Shown: piece by piece, positions 33,801-42,866 of the stretch
Numbering within the stretch: position 1 is the first letter of the stretch
Layout: every line of letters begins with the position of its first letter
The notes under the pieces: generated by a model
The model's input: the letters and a program-made list of their open reading frames with translations, nothing else
Databases searched by the model: none
What the model was told of the DNA's origin: nothing
Source: Leuctra nigra
Taxonomy: Eukaryota; Arthropoda; Insecta; Plecoptera; Leuctridae
Direction: 5' to 3'
DNA: 64,000 nucleotides
Assembly: GCA_934045905.1 (NCBI GenBank)
Contig: OW203768.1
Coordinates: 23,093,060 to 23,157,059, forward strand
Made by a program: the position numbers and the translations under genes

Positions 33801-36767
33801 AGGTGACCCATGTAGTTCCTAGGATGAAAAATAACTCTCTGCGAGGGGTACGATGAGAGTCGCGGGACCTTACGCCATGTGTGTGATAAAGGATCCGCCG
33901 TGTCTCTTTAACAACAAAAAAATACCTCTTACCATTCAATTAAATGTCACAAATTATTGAGCGAGCGTAGCGAGCGTCACCACGATACTCTTACGGCACT
34001 TTCTCTGTGTGTTTGTTGTTTTTTTTGTTTTTTTGTTTTTTTGTTTTGTTTTTGTTTTTTTTGTGTTCACTGCCCAGGTCAAACGGCACAACCAATCGAT
34101 CTGAAATTTTGCACATATACTAACGTAATCTATGCGGTCCCTGGGATCGTTTTTGAACGGGCTCATGTTATTGGTTCAAATTTTAAAAAAAATATCTTTC
34201 GATTGGTAGTTCCGATTAATTTGAAATTTTGACAAGTCATGGCAACCAACATTGTACCCAATCATACAAAGTTTCAGCCAAATCCTCCCATTGGTTAAAA
34301 TTTAAAAAAATCTTTTATGTCATTTTTTAAATTTAAACTTGAACCGTATGACTGATCAACTTTAAACTTTGCATGGTCATTGGGACTAACATTATCTGCA
34401 TTTTTGACAATTTTCAGACTAATCTATGTTTAAATCCAAAAGTTATTGACGTTTTACGGACATTTTGCGTGTTGGCTGTCAAATTTCTCGAAAATGTTGA
34501 TCACGGCTACTTCGACTCTTTATAGTTCCAAGGTAGTTAGAGTAGAAACTTTCAAACGTATGAAACTGATATGACCATTCAACAGATCGATCTAATACAG
34601 TAAACCCTCGTTATTACGAACTTCAATAATTTGAATTTAGGGGTAAATTCGAACTAGGTGCATGGTCCCAGTGGACAGGATAGGTTTTTACATGTTAAAT
34701 CATTTTTATAAATCGAATTTTAGGTTAATTCGAAATTCGAACTGAATTTTGGTCCCAGCCCATGTTATTCCTTGCATACAGTTGTTTTAATTCGAACTTT
34801 GCAGAAGGATTGATAAAATAATCGCGAACAAACTACGAAAAAACAACACTCAAAACAAAACACAACCTTCAATGGCATCAAAATGAGATAATCTGGCTTG
34901 CGAGGTTGGCCAAACTGCTGTTACAGGTTTGCCAACCCCACTTTTTTGCAATGGCGGGAATATTCCACAGGCGGGAATATTCAAACTTCATGAAAATGCA
35001 CACAAATTTTTTTGCATTAATTATATATTTCGAACTTTTTTAATTCGAACTGAGATTTTTTGGGTCCCTTTGAATTCGAATTAACGAGGGTTTACTGTAT
35101 TGTGTAAGTACACACACTTTTATCATATGAGTGGTCCCAGGTCTATTTTTTTAAAGAGATCATGTGATTTTAGAATATTAACGAGGAACAGTTCAATCAG
35201 AAAGGTTCAAAAGGTTCAAGCTTTGCATGGTTATTGGGACTAATGTTTTAGGACAATTTTGAGATTTTTATACTTGAGTCTGACGAAATTCAAGAATTAT
35301 TGGCTTTTAATGATATTTTCGATAGACATTATTTCGGTTCGAGTTGTTGCGCCTGTCCGTGCTCGCTCATCAACGCGTTACACAGAGCGTTTTCCTAGTA
35401 TAATTATACTAGGCAATTCGTTAAGCTTTAAGGGAGATAATAGAATATCTCATACTACCTAGAGGATTATTCTAAATTTTCTTGTCGTGTTGCTTCACTT
35501 GATACATACTCACTGCACAATGGAGTGCTATTTATTTTACATTGAACAGCTGGTAAATGGATCTCTGATGCAAAAAAAGCAGTTATCAACACATCAACAC
35601 TAGGTAGTATGTTAAATCATGATGGCTCTGGTCGCAAATAACATTGCTGTCTACGTCATCATTACGCAGTCAAAAAACTCACTGTTTTTCCTGACAAAAT
35701 ACTAATTGATATTTTTCAGGCAGCTACCTAGGTACTAGTACCTAGTCTACCTAGTAGTCTAGAGGTAGTGCAACTTGATAGTCCACCTGAAAAGATTTTA
35801 GAATACCAATGGTCAATTCAGACCATAATATAGTGTTACTGTTAGTGTATTAGGTATTCAATGATAATATTACTGATGTCCAGTTATCATAAAAAAGTAG
35901 GTAACAAACCGTATGATAATGTTAGGGGCAGGTTGGTGGTCAAATAGTACCTATGTCAAGACCAAACACTATTTTTTTTTAGGATTGAGGATGAGTTAAG
36001 AATACCTGTCACACTTTCAGAATACTTAACAATTTACGTGTTTAGAAAATGTCTTCAATAAGCTCATTCATAAGAAAACATAACTTACTTTTTAGCTTTT
36101 TTTAAGCAAAGCAATATTCAGAAAATGCTCACCCTTAAAGCTGGGTTCCCATACTTCGCTTTTATTTCGCATTCGGTTCGCTTTCGCAAAATGGCTACCT
36201 TTTAACACAGAAAATCGTCCATGTTTAATTTCGTCTCCGAAATGCAAAAATGTTGGACCAACTTCAACTTCGACGAAATCATAACGCGCGAAAACCGCAA
36301 GTGATGCGATATATCGAATCTCCATTTCCGGTCGACCTCGAGCTTATATTCGATATTCGATTAATGAACATATGTTATGACGTTTTGACGTTTCAACTTT
36401 CAAGTTTTACTTTTTCCGCATTTTCTTGCCTTTCTTGCTTGTTAACTGATTATTATTCGTCATTTTGTTTTTAACTTTTGGCAGAATACTATTTATGTAT
36501 CGCGTATCCATGGATACGCGAAACGCGCGAAACAGAAATTATGGAAACGACTACAAACTTTGCGAGGCGAAAGCGAACCGAATGCGAAATGAAAGCGAAG
36601 TATGGGAACCCAGCTTTAGAATATTCTCCAAAAATACACACTAGCATTTTACATCACTAGTAAGTACGTGGGATTGGAACTTGGAAGGAAAGAAGTGATA
36701 GGAGTACGTTCTGTTCCAGGAGGCGCCCCCTACGTACCAGTCGGCAATTGGCAAGAAGGACCAGTAG
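27892..36767 (+). CDS. WBP2: WW domain-binding protein 2 (WBP2)
   Basis: Six coding exons: 27892-27947, 28148-28482, 29063-29215, 30795-30932, 33675-33760 and 36720-36767. All are GT-AG and in phase, giving 271 aa (human 261). Exon 2 encodes a GRAM/PH-like domain with 'QSFSFPFVTLSNVELEQPMF' and 'GGAIDFGQAMLKTAQM'. Exons 3-6 are proline/tyrosine-rich with several PPxY motifs (PPPY, PPAY, PPTY), the ligands of WW domains in YAP- and NEDD4-type proteins. The family acts as a transcriptional coactivator adaptor in Hippo and steroid-receptor pathways; that role is inherited by homology. The C-terminus 'SAIGKKDQ' resembles human 'EDKKTQ'. A second frame of the last exon is also protein-like. Introns 4 and 5 carry transposons and a long hairpin. 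Poly(A) signals lie at 37316-37325. Confidence 0.93.
32277..32902. mobile_element. 626-bp TIR element in WBP2 intron 4
   Basis: Inverted ends of about 36 bp start TCACCGCGTAGAGAACAGC; the right end is the exact mirror. The 5-mer CTGTA occurs on both sides (32272-32276 and 32903-32907) as a likely target duplication. No long frame. The interior includes 'tacggactacgggtgg', similar to 'tacgaactacgggtag' in the 22836-23285 element. Confidence 0.75.
32971..33105 (+). ncRNA. Candidate long miRNA-like hairpin in WBP2 intron 4
   Basis: The two arms pair over about 54 nt with small internal loops. The inner stem is the strongest: 'taggccgagaaagac' (about 33010-33024) pairs exactly with 'gtctttctcggccta' (about 33052-33066), flanked by TTCTG/CAGAA pairs. 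A CATTGC/GCAATG apical stem closes an 11-nt loop. It lies sense within the WBP2 intron. This fits an intronic miRNA precursor. An alternative is a small MITE, since the ends TGAACTCTC/GAGAGTTCA are perfect inverted repeats. No small-RNA data are available here. Confidence 0.4.
33957..35399 (+). mobile_element. HINE copy 4 (complete, ~1.4 kb), carrying a pogo-like MITE
   Basis: The 5' end TTGAGCGAGCGTAGCGAGCG is followed by a T-rich tract and internal repeats of 'ggttaaaattt'-type sequence. The 3' end has GCTCGCTC, the AACGC/GCGTT hairpin and CCTAG|T. A 500-bp MITE interrupts it at 34598-35097. It lies in WBP2 intron 5 and has no coding capacity. Confidence 0.78.
34598..35097. mobile_element. 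500-bp pogo/Tigger-like MITE
   Basis: Inverted ends CAGTAAACCCTCGTTA and TAACGAGGGTTTACTG with TA on both sides. The interior repeats 'aattcgaa'. The insertion point within HINE copy 4 is confirmed by HINE copy 1, which reads 'gatctgatattgtg' without interruption, so a single TA was duplicated. Confidence 0.8.
35461..35560. mobile_element. Fragment of the 63848-type MITE family
   Basis: 'ggattattctaaattttc', 'ttgtcgtgttgcttcac' and 'cactgcacaatggagtgcta' match the left half of the complete copy at 63848-63985. A further remnant ('gattttagaatacc') lies near 35795. It is in WBP2 intron 5. Confidence 0.55.
36137..36617. mobile_element. ~480-bp TIR MITE in WBP2 intron 5
   Basis: Inverted ends of about 45 bp: 'aagctgggttcccatact' on the left mirrors 'agtatgggaacccagctt' on the right, followed by CG-containing 'cggttcgctttcgc'. 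TTA occurs at both borders, which suits a PIF/Harbinger-type element. It ends only about 100 bp before the last WBP2 exon. Confidence 0.7.
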
Positions 36768-37315
36768 GCAATTACCCCTCTGCTCCTCCCCCTCCTTATT
36801 ACACTCGATAGTCTCTCTTTCGAGTCAACTTGTTCTTTCTTTCAGTGTTATACGTTCATCATGGTCCCAATCTTAATTCTTTTGCATGATTTATAAATTA
36901 ATATTACTGTGATACTGATATTTTGATCTTTCCAATGTACCTATTCTGTGACACAAGTTTTGATTATAAAGTTATTTTGTATGTTCAAATTCAAGCATAA
37001 AATGTTTTCACTTAAAAAATTCACTATTTCAAACAACTTTATTTATTTGGGACTACTACTTGATTTACACAGCTAAAGACACATGCATTGAAAACGAAGA
37101 TTTGTACCGTACCACTACTTACAGTATTTTCTTGCACGTTGCATTTTTTAGTTGTATCAACGTACCTACAAACAAACACTGCAGCTTTTCTGCTATTCCA
37201 TTATGGTGTAATGAAATGTGGTACCTAACACCAATATGCTAATTTCTCCCAAATATTAATTATTACCTTTGACATTCAGTTGTATACCTAGTGCAAATTA
37301 AAATTACTATAATTG

Positions 37316-37348
37316 AATAAATAAAGTTGTATTCATATTTTATTTATT
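37316..37348. terminator. Facing poly(A) signals of WBP2 (+) and the phosphatase (-)
   Basis: On the + strand, overlapping AATAAA copies lie at 37316-37321 and 37320-37325. On the minus strand, AATAAA (TTTATT on +) lies at 37343-37348. If both are used, the two convergent transcripts overlap by a few tens of bases. Confidence 0.5.
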
Positions 37349-37775
37349 AGGACCTATTATTGATCCAATGATAGAAAGAAATTGTTTGTTACTACAATAT
37401 TTTTAAATCATTTGCGACAGCATTGTATTTTTATAACTAGGGTGTTGACGGATTATAGGTATAAGTAGTTAAAATTTCAAGCTATTTTACCTACAATACA
37501 ATAATAATAATAGAGAAACTTAAAATTTAGATTTTACAGGCTTGCTATTCACAATGTTGATGAATAACCTCATACACATTTTTAACTCCCATTTCTTTGT
37601 GTTTCCGGTTCCGGGAGATGTTTGTAAAAGGACGAATGTGGAGAAACCATAGAGATATGCTAAATAACTGATGGTAGAGACCACATAGAATTTGATAGCC
37701 TTTACTTGCATAATGTTATTAATATTATTGTACAATAATGGACATAAAAAATAAAGAAAACCATGAGACAATTGT

Positions 37776-38246
37776 TTACTGATTCTTGTCGAGAAAAGCA
37801 CCACATGACCTCACACACTGTTGATAACACTTTTCAAATCCTGCATCATCGTCATCATAGTATGGATCTCGGATAATGCGGTCGCCTTGTGGATCAAAAT
37901 CGCCGAGCAGAAGAAGTTCCGCTTTACTTCCTTCAGGCGCTTTTCGATTCAACGCCTTCATGTTCTCTCCATCCATTCCGAATATAAAGTCAAATTTATC
38001 GAAGTCCTTTGAATTGATCTGTCGTACTTTGTGGGAGTAAGGGATGTTGTGAGATTTGAGAGTACTCATGGCTCGATGATCAGGATTGTTGCCCACATGA
38101 TAACCTGCCATTGCAGCGCTGTCAACATGCCACTTGTCAGTCACATTGCGAGATTTGATCAGATGAAGGAAAACAGCTTCTGCTATCGGGGAGCGACAAA
38201 TGTTTCCCAAACAAATAAATAGCACGCTCTTCTTGTCTCCTGACAT
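37776..38246 (-). CDS. ACP1: Low-molecular-weight protein tyrosine phosphatase
   Basis: Cytosolic phosphotyrosine phosphatase (ACP1 / insect primo type), 156 aa, the usual family length. The signature loop near the N-terminus is CLGNICRS, with nucleophile Cys12, Cys17 and phosphate-binding Arg18. 'VDSAAMAGYHVGNNPDHRA' is the conserved central block, and the general-acid loop is RDPYY (Asp127) with the regulatory Tyr pair 129/130. All catalytic residues are present. The coding region is a single exon, whereas vertebrate ACP1 has several. The gene is convergent with WBP2. A small membrane-like reading frame (37711-37520) overlaps its 3' side but is unsupported. Confidence 0.95.
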   Translation of the reverse strand: MSGDKKSVLFICLGNICRSPIAEAVFLHLIKSRNVTDKWHVDSAAMAGYHVGNNPDHRAMSTLKSHNIPYSHKVRQINSKDFDKFDFIFGMDGENMKALNRKAPEGSKAELLLLGDFDPQGDRIIRDPYYDDDDAGFEKCYQQCVRSCGAFLDKNQ

Positions 38247-39341
38247 TATTTATCTTGTATTTTTCGTTAGAATGACAACAAAACGCAACCTGTCAACTTC
38301 GTTCGTGATGATGATCAAAACAACAGCTGATCACAAGGTTAGCAGAGCAGCGAGAAGTTGGGTTAAGTTCAGTCAGTTGTCACTTGTTGGGAATCTTGTC
38401 AGACTTCCGAGTTCCATCCCAATGCCGTTATTTTATAAATGACATGTAGGTTATTTAGTATTTACCGACTTGCTTCATAATAGAGAACGCTGCTATGAAC
38501 GTCTTTATTTCCCAATTTTTAGTAATAGGTACCTTGAGTAGTACCTAGGTAGGTATACATTCGAGCAGATTGGTTTTGATGCTAAAGTGAGGTTAGGCTT
38601 GGTAGATTTTATGATTTTTTTTGCGCTTGAAGGGTTCGATCATGTTCGATCATTGCCAACATGACTGCTCGGCTGGCCAAGAAGCACGGACTTCCATCAG
38701 CAATTACACGGCAATTAGTGGCAGCAAGAATTGCCAAGTGGACTCTCTTTCATCGCTCCAACAACACAATATGAAAGATTTCAAGAAGAGAAGCCCCTCA
38801 AGCTCCTTCAAGAAGCTCCTTTGAACACCAAGTCTCAAGTAACTATTTCAAACAAAAGGAAACAAATTCAGCATGTCGGAGGATGATCTGTGCGGTATAT
38901 CGGGGCACACCATCCACTCGGAGCCATGGTACTACGAGTACAACACAGGCCATACTGAAAGCCAGCATTTAAGGACACCAACAAGACCTAGCTAGCCGAT
39001 CCAGATCAACTGCGGGTGTGGCAATGATTATATATTCGTTAACGTTTCAGTCCGATCAGAAAACAGTGTGGTGTGTGCAACAAGGCAATATGCTTGTCAA
39101 GCTTAAACTGTGAATGTAGTGAATCTTTTGTGAAGAAATGGTCTGATCTACGTTCATTTGACCTGCAATGCAAAAAGGACCGACAAAAAAATCGAGCATT
39201 ACGTCTTTAATGGTGACGCTTGCTACTCTTGCTGAACAAATAATTCCTTTTCCAATTATAAAATAAAGGAAGAAGCATTAGATATTGAAAACTGTGTTTT
39301 AATGCAAGAAACTCACCTCTCCAACTCTTAAAAATGTGTTA
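38247..39341 (+). other. Upstream of the phosphatase; decayed coding-like stretch 38620-39250
   Basis: The first ~200 bp are the likely phosphatase promoter. Between 38620 and 39250 short frames switch on the + strand: 'MSEDDLCGISGHTIHSEPWY' near 38872, and a Cys-rich 'KQCGVCNKAICLSSLNCEC' near 39063 followed by 'SFVKKWSDLRSFDLQC'. A poly(A)-like 'aaaataaa' follows at about 39258. It looks like a broken gene or processed pseudogene. I cannot name the family. Confidence 0.3.
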
Positions 39342-40159
39342 ACTAGGAAAACGCTCTGAGTAAAGCGTTGATGAGCGAGCACAGATATGCGCAACACATC
39401 GAACCAAAATTCTGTCTATTGAAAATGTCATTAAAAGCCAATAATTCTTGAATTTCGTCACAGACTTGTATGAAAATGTCCAACAATTCCTAAAATATTG
39501 GTCCCAATAACCACGCAAAGTTTTAAGTTGATCGATTGAACCTTTATGATTGAACGATTCCTTGTTAATTTCCAAAAATCACAGGATCTCGTTCAAAAAA
39601 ATTTTAAACGGTCATATCAGTTTCATAATTCGTTTGAAAGTTTCTGCTCTAACAACCTTGAAGTGAAGATTAGAAGATTCCGTGAAATATGAAATTCGAG
39701 AAGTATGATAGCCAACACGCAAAATATCCGTAAACTGTCGATAACTTTTGAATTTAAACACAGTTTAGTCTGAAAATTGTCAAAAATACAGATAATGTTG
39801 GACCCGATGACCATGCAAAATTTTAAGTTGATCGGTCAAACGGTTCTGATTTAGATTTCAAAAAGCACATGAAATATTTTTTTAAATTTTAACCAATGGG
39901 AGGATTTGGCTGAAAATTTGTAAAATAAGAGACAATGTTGGTCCTAATGACCATGCAAAATATAAGGTCGATCACATTTGTCGAAATCCATTTTCATTTT
40001 TCAGCCTATCAGGAGATGTTTATTTAAATTTCAATGAATCAATGGATTTCAAAAAAATTAGGGTCTGCAAACAGAGAAGGTTGGTTTTACATGTGTGCAA
40101 AATTTCAGATCGATCGGTGGAACGGTGCGACCTGTGTATCGGCTATTAGCAGCCAAAAA

Positions 40160-40192
<33 letters not shown>

Positions 40193-40234
40193 AGAGGTCC
40201 GTGCCAAAAGAGCCAAAAGGAGACGCTCGCTCAA
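39342..40234 (-). mobile_element. HINE copy 5 (complete, ~0.9 kb, inverted)
   Basis: Read on the minus strand, the 5' end (40234) is TTGAGCGAGCGTC, then the shared 'ggacctctg' block and a long T tract. The 3' end (39343) has the hairpin then CCTAG|T. The inverted GCTCGCTC lies at the usual distance from the 3' end, although one hairpin base differs ('aaagcg' on the + strand). It provides the uninterrupted reference for the MITE insertion in copy 1. Confidence 0.75.
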
Positions 40235-41197
40235 TTAAATGGCATCAGGTTCATGCTCCACTTCACCCAAGATTTCCAAAAACAGTTTAATTTTACCAAT
40301 TACTAATCCAATCCGGATTTTCTTATTAGTAAAATTCAATTTTTATGGCCATAATTCTAGAGTTGGTACCTAGAGGCAAATGAATATTATGATCAGTCAA
40401 ATAAGACTTTTTGACGGTCATATTTGGTTTATTTTATATTTGGTTGAACAACAACAACATTCTACTACTGAGAGAGAGATCATTGATAATTCTCATATTC
40501 AAATAAGTCTGACATAAAAATAAAATATGAAGGAAAACAATCCTATTGGTTGATAATCTGCTTATCAAATCAACAAGACGTCAAGGTTAACGATAACGTT
40601 GCCGATGGAAATAGTCGATTTGCGTAGCGATCTGTTTGGCCGCATGTTATACGATCAACCGAGAGGTCACTCGATTGCTCTGTGATTCGATCGGAAAGCC
40701 CAGCGATTTCGATTCAAGTTATACAATCGCAGTGTTATTCTTAATTCTTGAACCGGCTACCAAAGTCTCAAGAGTAGGCTAATGTTCTAGACCTATACAC
40801 AGCCATGAATTCAAGAATTTCTTGACTCTTGATTTTTCCAGTTTTGCTTAGTGTGTTTAATATGTTGATTTTATAATTTAATAATTTAATGACAATATTT
40901 GTCCTCACTTTTAGTAAACATTCACTTTTTAATGTTGGCTCTTAACTTGACTTGTTTCATGATATGTTTTGACAATGATTGTACGTATACAATTTTTATT
41001 GTTCTCTGCAAATAAACAAAATACAAATACAACCTTGAAAAGAGATTACACATACTAATTTTGGGATGGAAACAAATACCACGAAAAAAAACGTATCTTT
41101 TGCATTATCTTTCATTTAACATGGTGTTTTTGGTATTAAACCGGAAGATAATGAAGTATAAGCATATACTATAATACTTTTTGTTAATCCAGCCCCA
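40235..41197. other. Intergenic, mostly unassigned
   Basis: AT-rich sequence without a recognisable gene. The right portion (about 41098-41196) duplicates part of the neighbouring MITE: 'catttaacatggtgtttt' occurs at about 41114 and again at about 41265. Confidence 0.4.
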
Positions 41198-41342
41198 GGG
41201 GCCAGATTCACAAAAAGTATATCTACCTAGTACGTACTATCTTTGGTATTATCTTTCATTTAACATGGTGTTTTTGGTATTAAATCAAAAGATAATACGT
41301 ATTACGGTATTAGCAGATAATACTTTTCGTGAATCCAGCCCC
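41198..41342. mobile_element. ~145-bp TIR MITE
   Basis: Ends GGGGCCAGATTCAC and GTGAATCCAGCCCC are imperfect inverted repeats with matching 'aaaagtat'/'atactttt' next to them. A partial copy abuts it on the left (41100-41196). Another terminus 'tttgtgaatccagcc' lies near 52845. Confidence 0.55.
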
Positions 41343-41509
41343 AATTGGCGTTAACTATAAGGGTACCTAATGCTACGTTAACCAGGCGCACGTGCACTTT
41401 GTAGCTTGCCAATCAGGTACACAAGCACACTCAAGGTTAAGGATAAACCCTGTTCATCTAAACGTAGCTTTATGCACCGGTCAACAACATAGAATAAATA
41501 AAATTCTAT

Positions 41510-41941
41510 AGGGCTGTGCAAGTCTCGAAAGTTCTCGAATCTTGAATATGAAACTCCATCTCAATCTCGATCGTTTGTTCAAATTACCATCTCGAATTTT
41601 CAAGTCTCGAGCATATCAACTAAGAGCCATCAAGATTTCCAATTTTTTGTTATTTTTACAGGACTACGCACGCTAACTTTCTTTGTATTGTCCATAAATT
41701 TGATTTGTATTGTTTTATATATAAAGCAGACAGTTCTGCATACTTATCAAAATGTTATTCTTGTGTGGCTGGACAATTTGCATTGTGTTTCTCTTCCACC
41801 AAAAGAATCTTTTTAAAAAAGTATAATCTTGCTCGAATATTCTCGATCTCGAAGGTAAAATATCTCGCTCGATCTCGCTCGACTTTTATGAAATAATCTC
41901 GATCTCGCTCGACATGAAAAATTTCAATCTCGCACAGCCCT
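41510..41941. mobile_element. 432-bp TIR element with 10-bp target repeat
   Basis: Inverted ends AGGGCTGTGC and GCACAGCCCT are flanked by a perfect direct repeat AAAATTCTAT (41500-41509 and 41942-41951). The interior is rich in 'atctcgatctcg'. The duplication length suggests a hAT- or Mutator-like origin. It is non-coding. Confidence 0.75.
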
Positions 41942-41951
41942 AAAATTCTAT

Positions 41952-42866
41952 GACGACAGCGAGAGCACATTTTTCACTATGTATAGGCAGCGTGTTTAGA
42001 TTACAGATAGCGCTGCGAAAAGTACAGACAGAGCCGCCTGGGCTGTGGGAAGGAATCTTACATTTGGCAAGGCGTCTAATTAGCTGCAGTTATACGTTAT
42101 GTTACTGCACATATTACGCCTTATCACTTCTTAAAATGTACACAATTTTATCAAATGTTGATTCACCAACAAAATATGAATAATAAAGGGTTCACAATTG
42201 CACTGAATCTGATCACAGTATTAATTTGCGCGACTTGGTTCTAATTCCGAGTTATTTTGAGTAAATTTGTTTACATTTGATATTGAATATTGATCGGTTG
42301 CTAGGTCACGGCCAATGAGAAATAAAACAGTTGAAGATCTTTTCCCGTAAATGTTGGTTATTTCTTTCACTCGTGGCGCTGGGGTTTGAACACTCGGTGC
42401 CTATTCTCCTTAGATGAAATAAAACAATAAGAAGTCAGTTTCATACTTGCAAAAAACTTTAATTGGAATGCTCCCTGTGAAAAACGTCTACCCAAAATAC
42501 TGATGTGATTATTACAATGTTAAATTACTTTGGTATTAATTTACTTACATACATTCACATTCAACTATGTAGGTACACAATTTTCTCATGTACACAATAC
42601 ATTTTAACATTTAAATATATGAACCCACTTTTTATGAACAACTAACTATATGAACAACTTCCAAGGTTCTCTGCGGACCACCAAAATTTTCACCGGTTGC
42701 TGACCGCTGAATTAAACCACTGCGTTGAGATTATCAAGTTGTGGTATTATTGAGTGGTAAAAATGTCAATAACCCTGCGTCATTTCAGTATCAACAATTA
42801 ATTGTACAATATCTAATTAATTAATTACCTACAAACAATATCCAGTTTATATCAGCAAAGGACCAT
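41952..42866. other. Intergenic and probable Cap-D3 3' untranslated region
   Basis: AT-rich sequence next to the Cap-D3 stop codon. No clear transposon ends or coding potential were seen. A canonical AATAAA for the minus strand was not found close to the stop; ATTAAAG near 42450 is a candidate. Confidence 0.35.
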
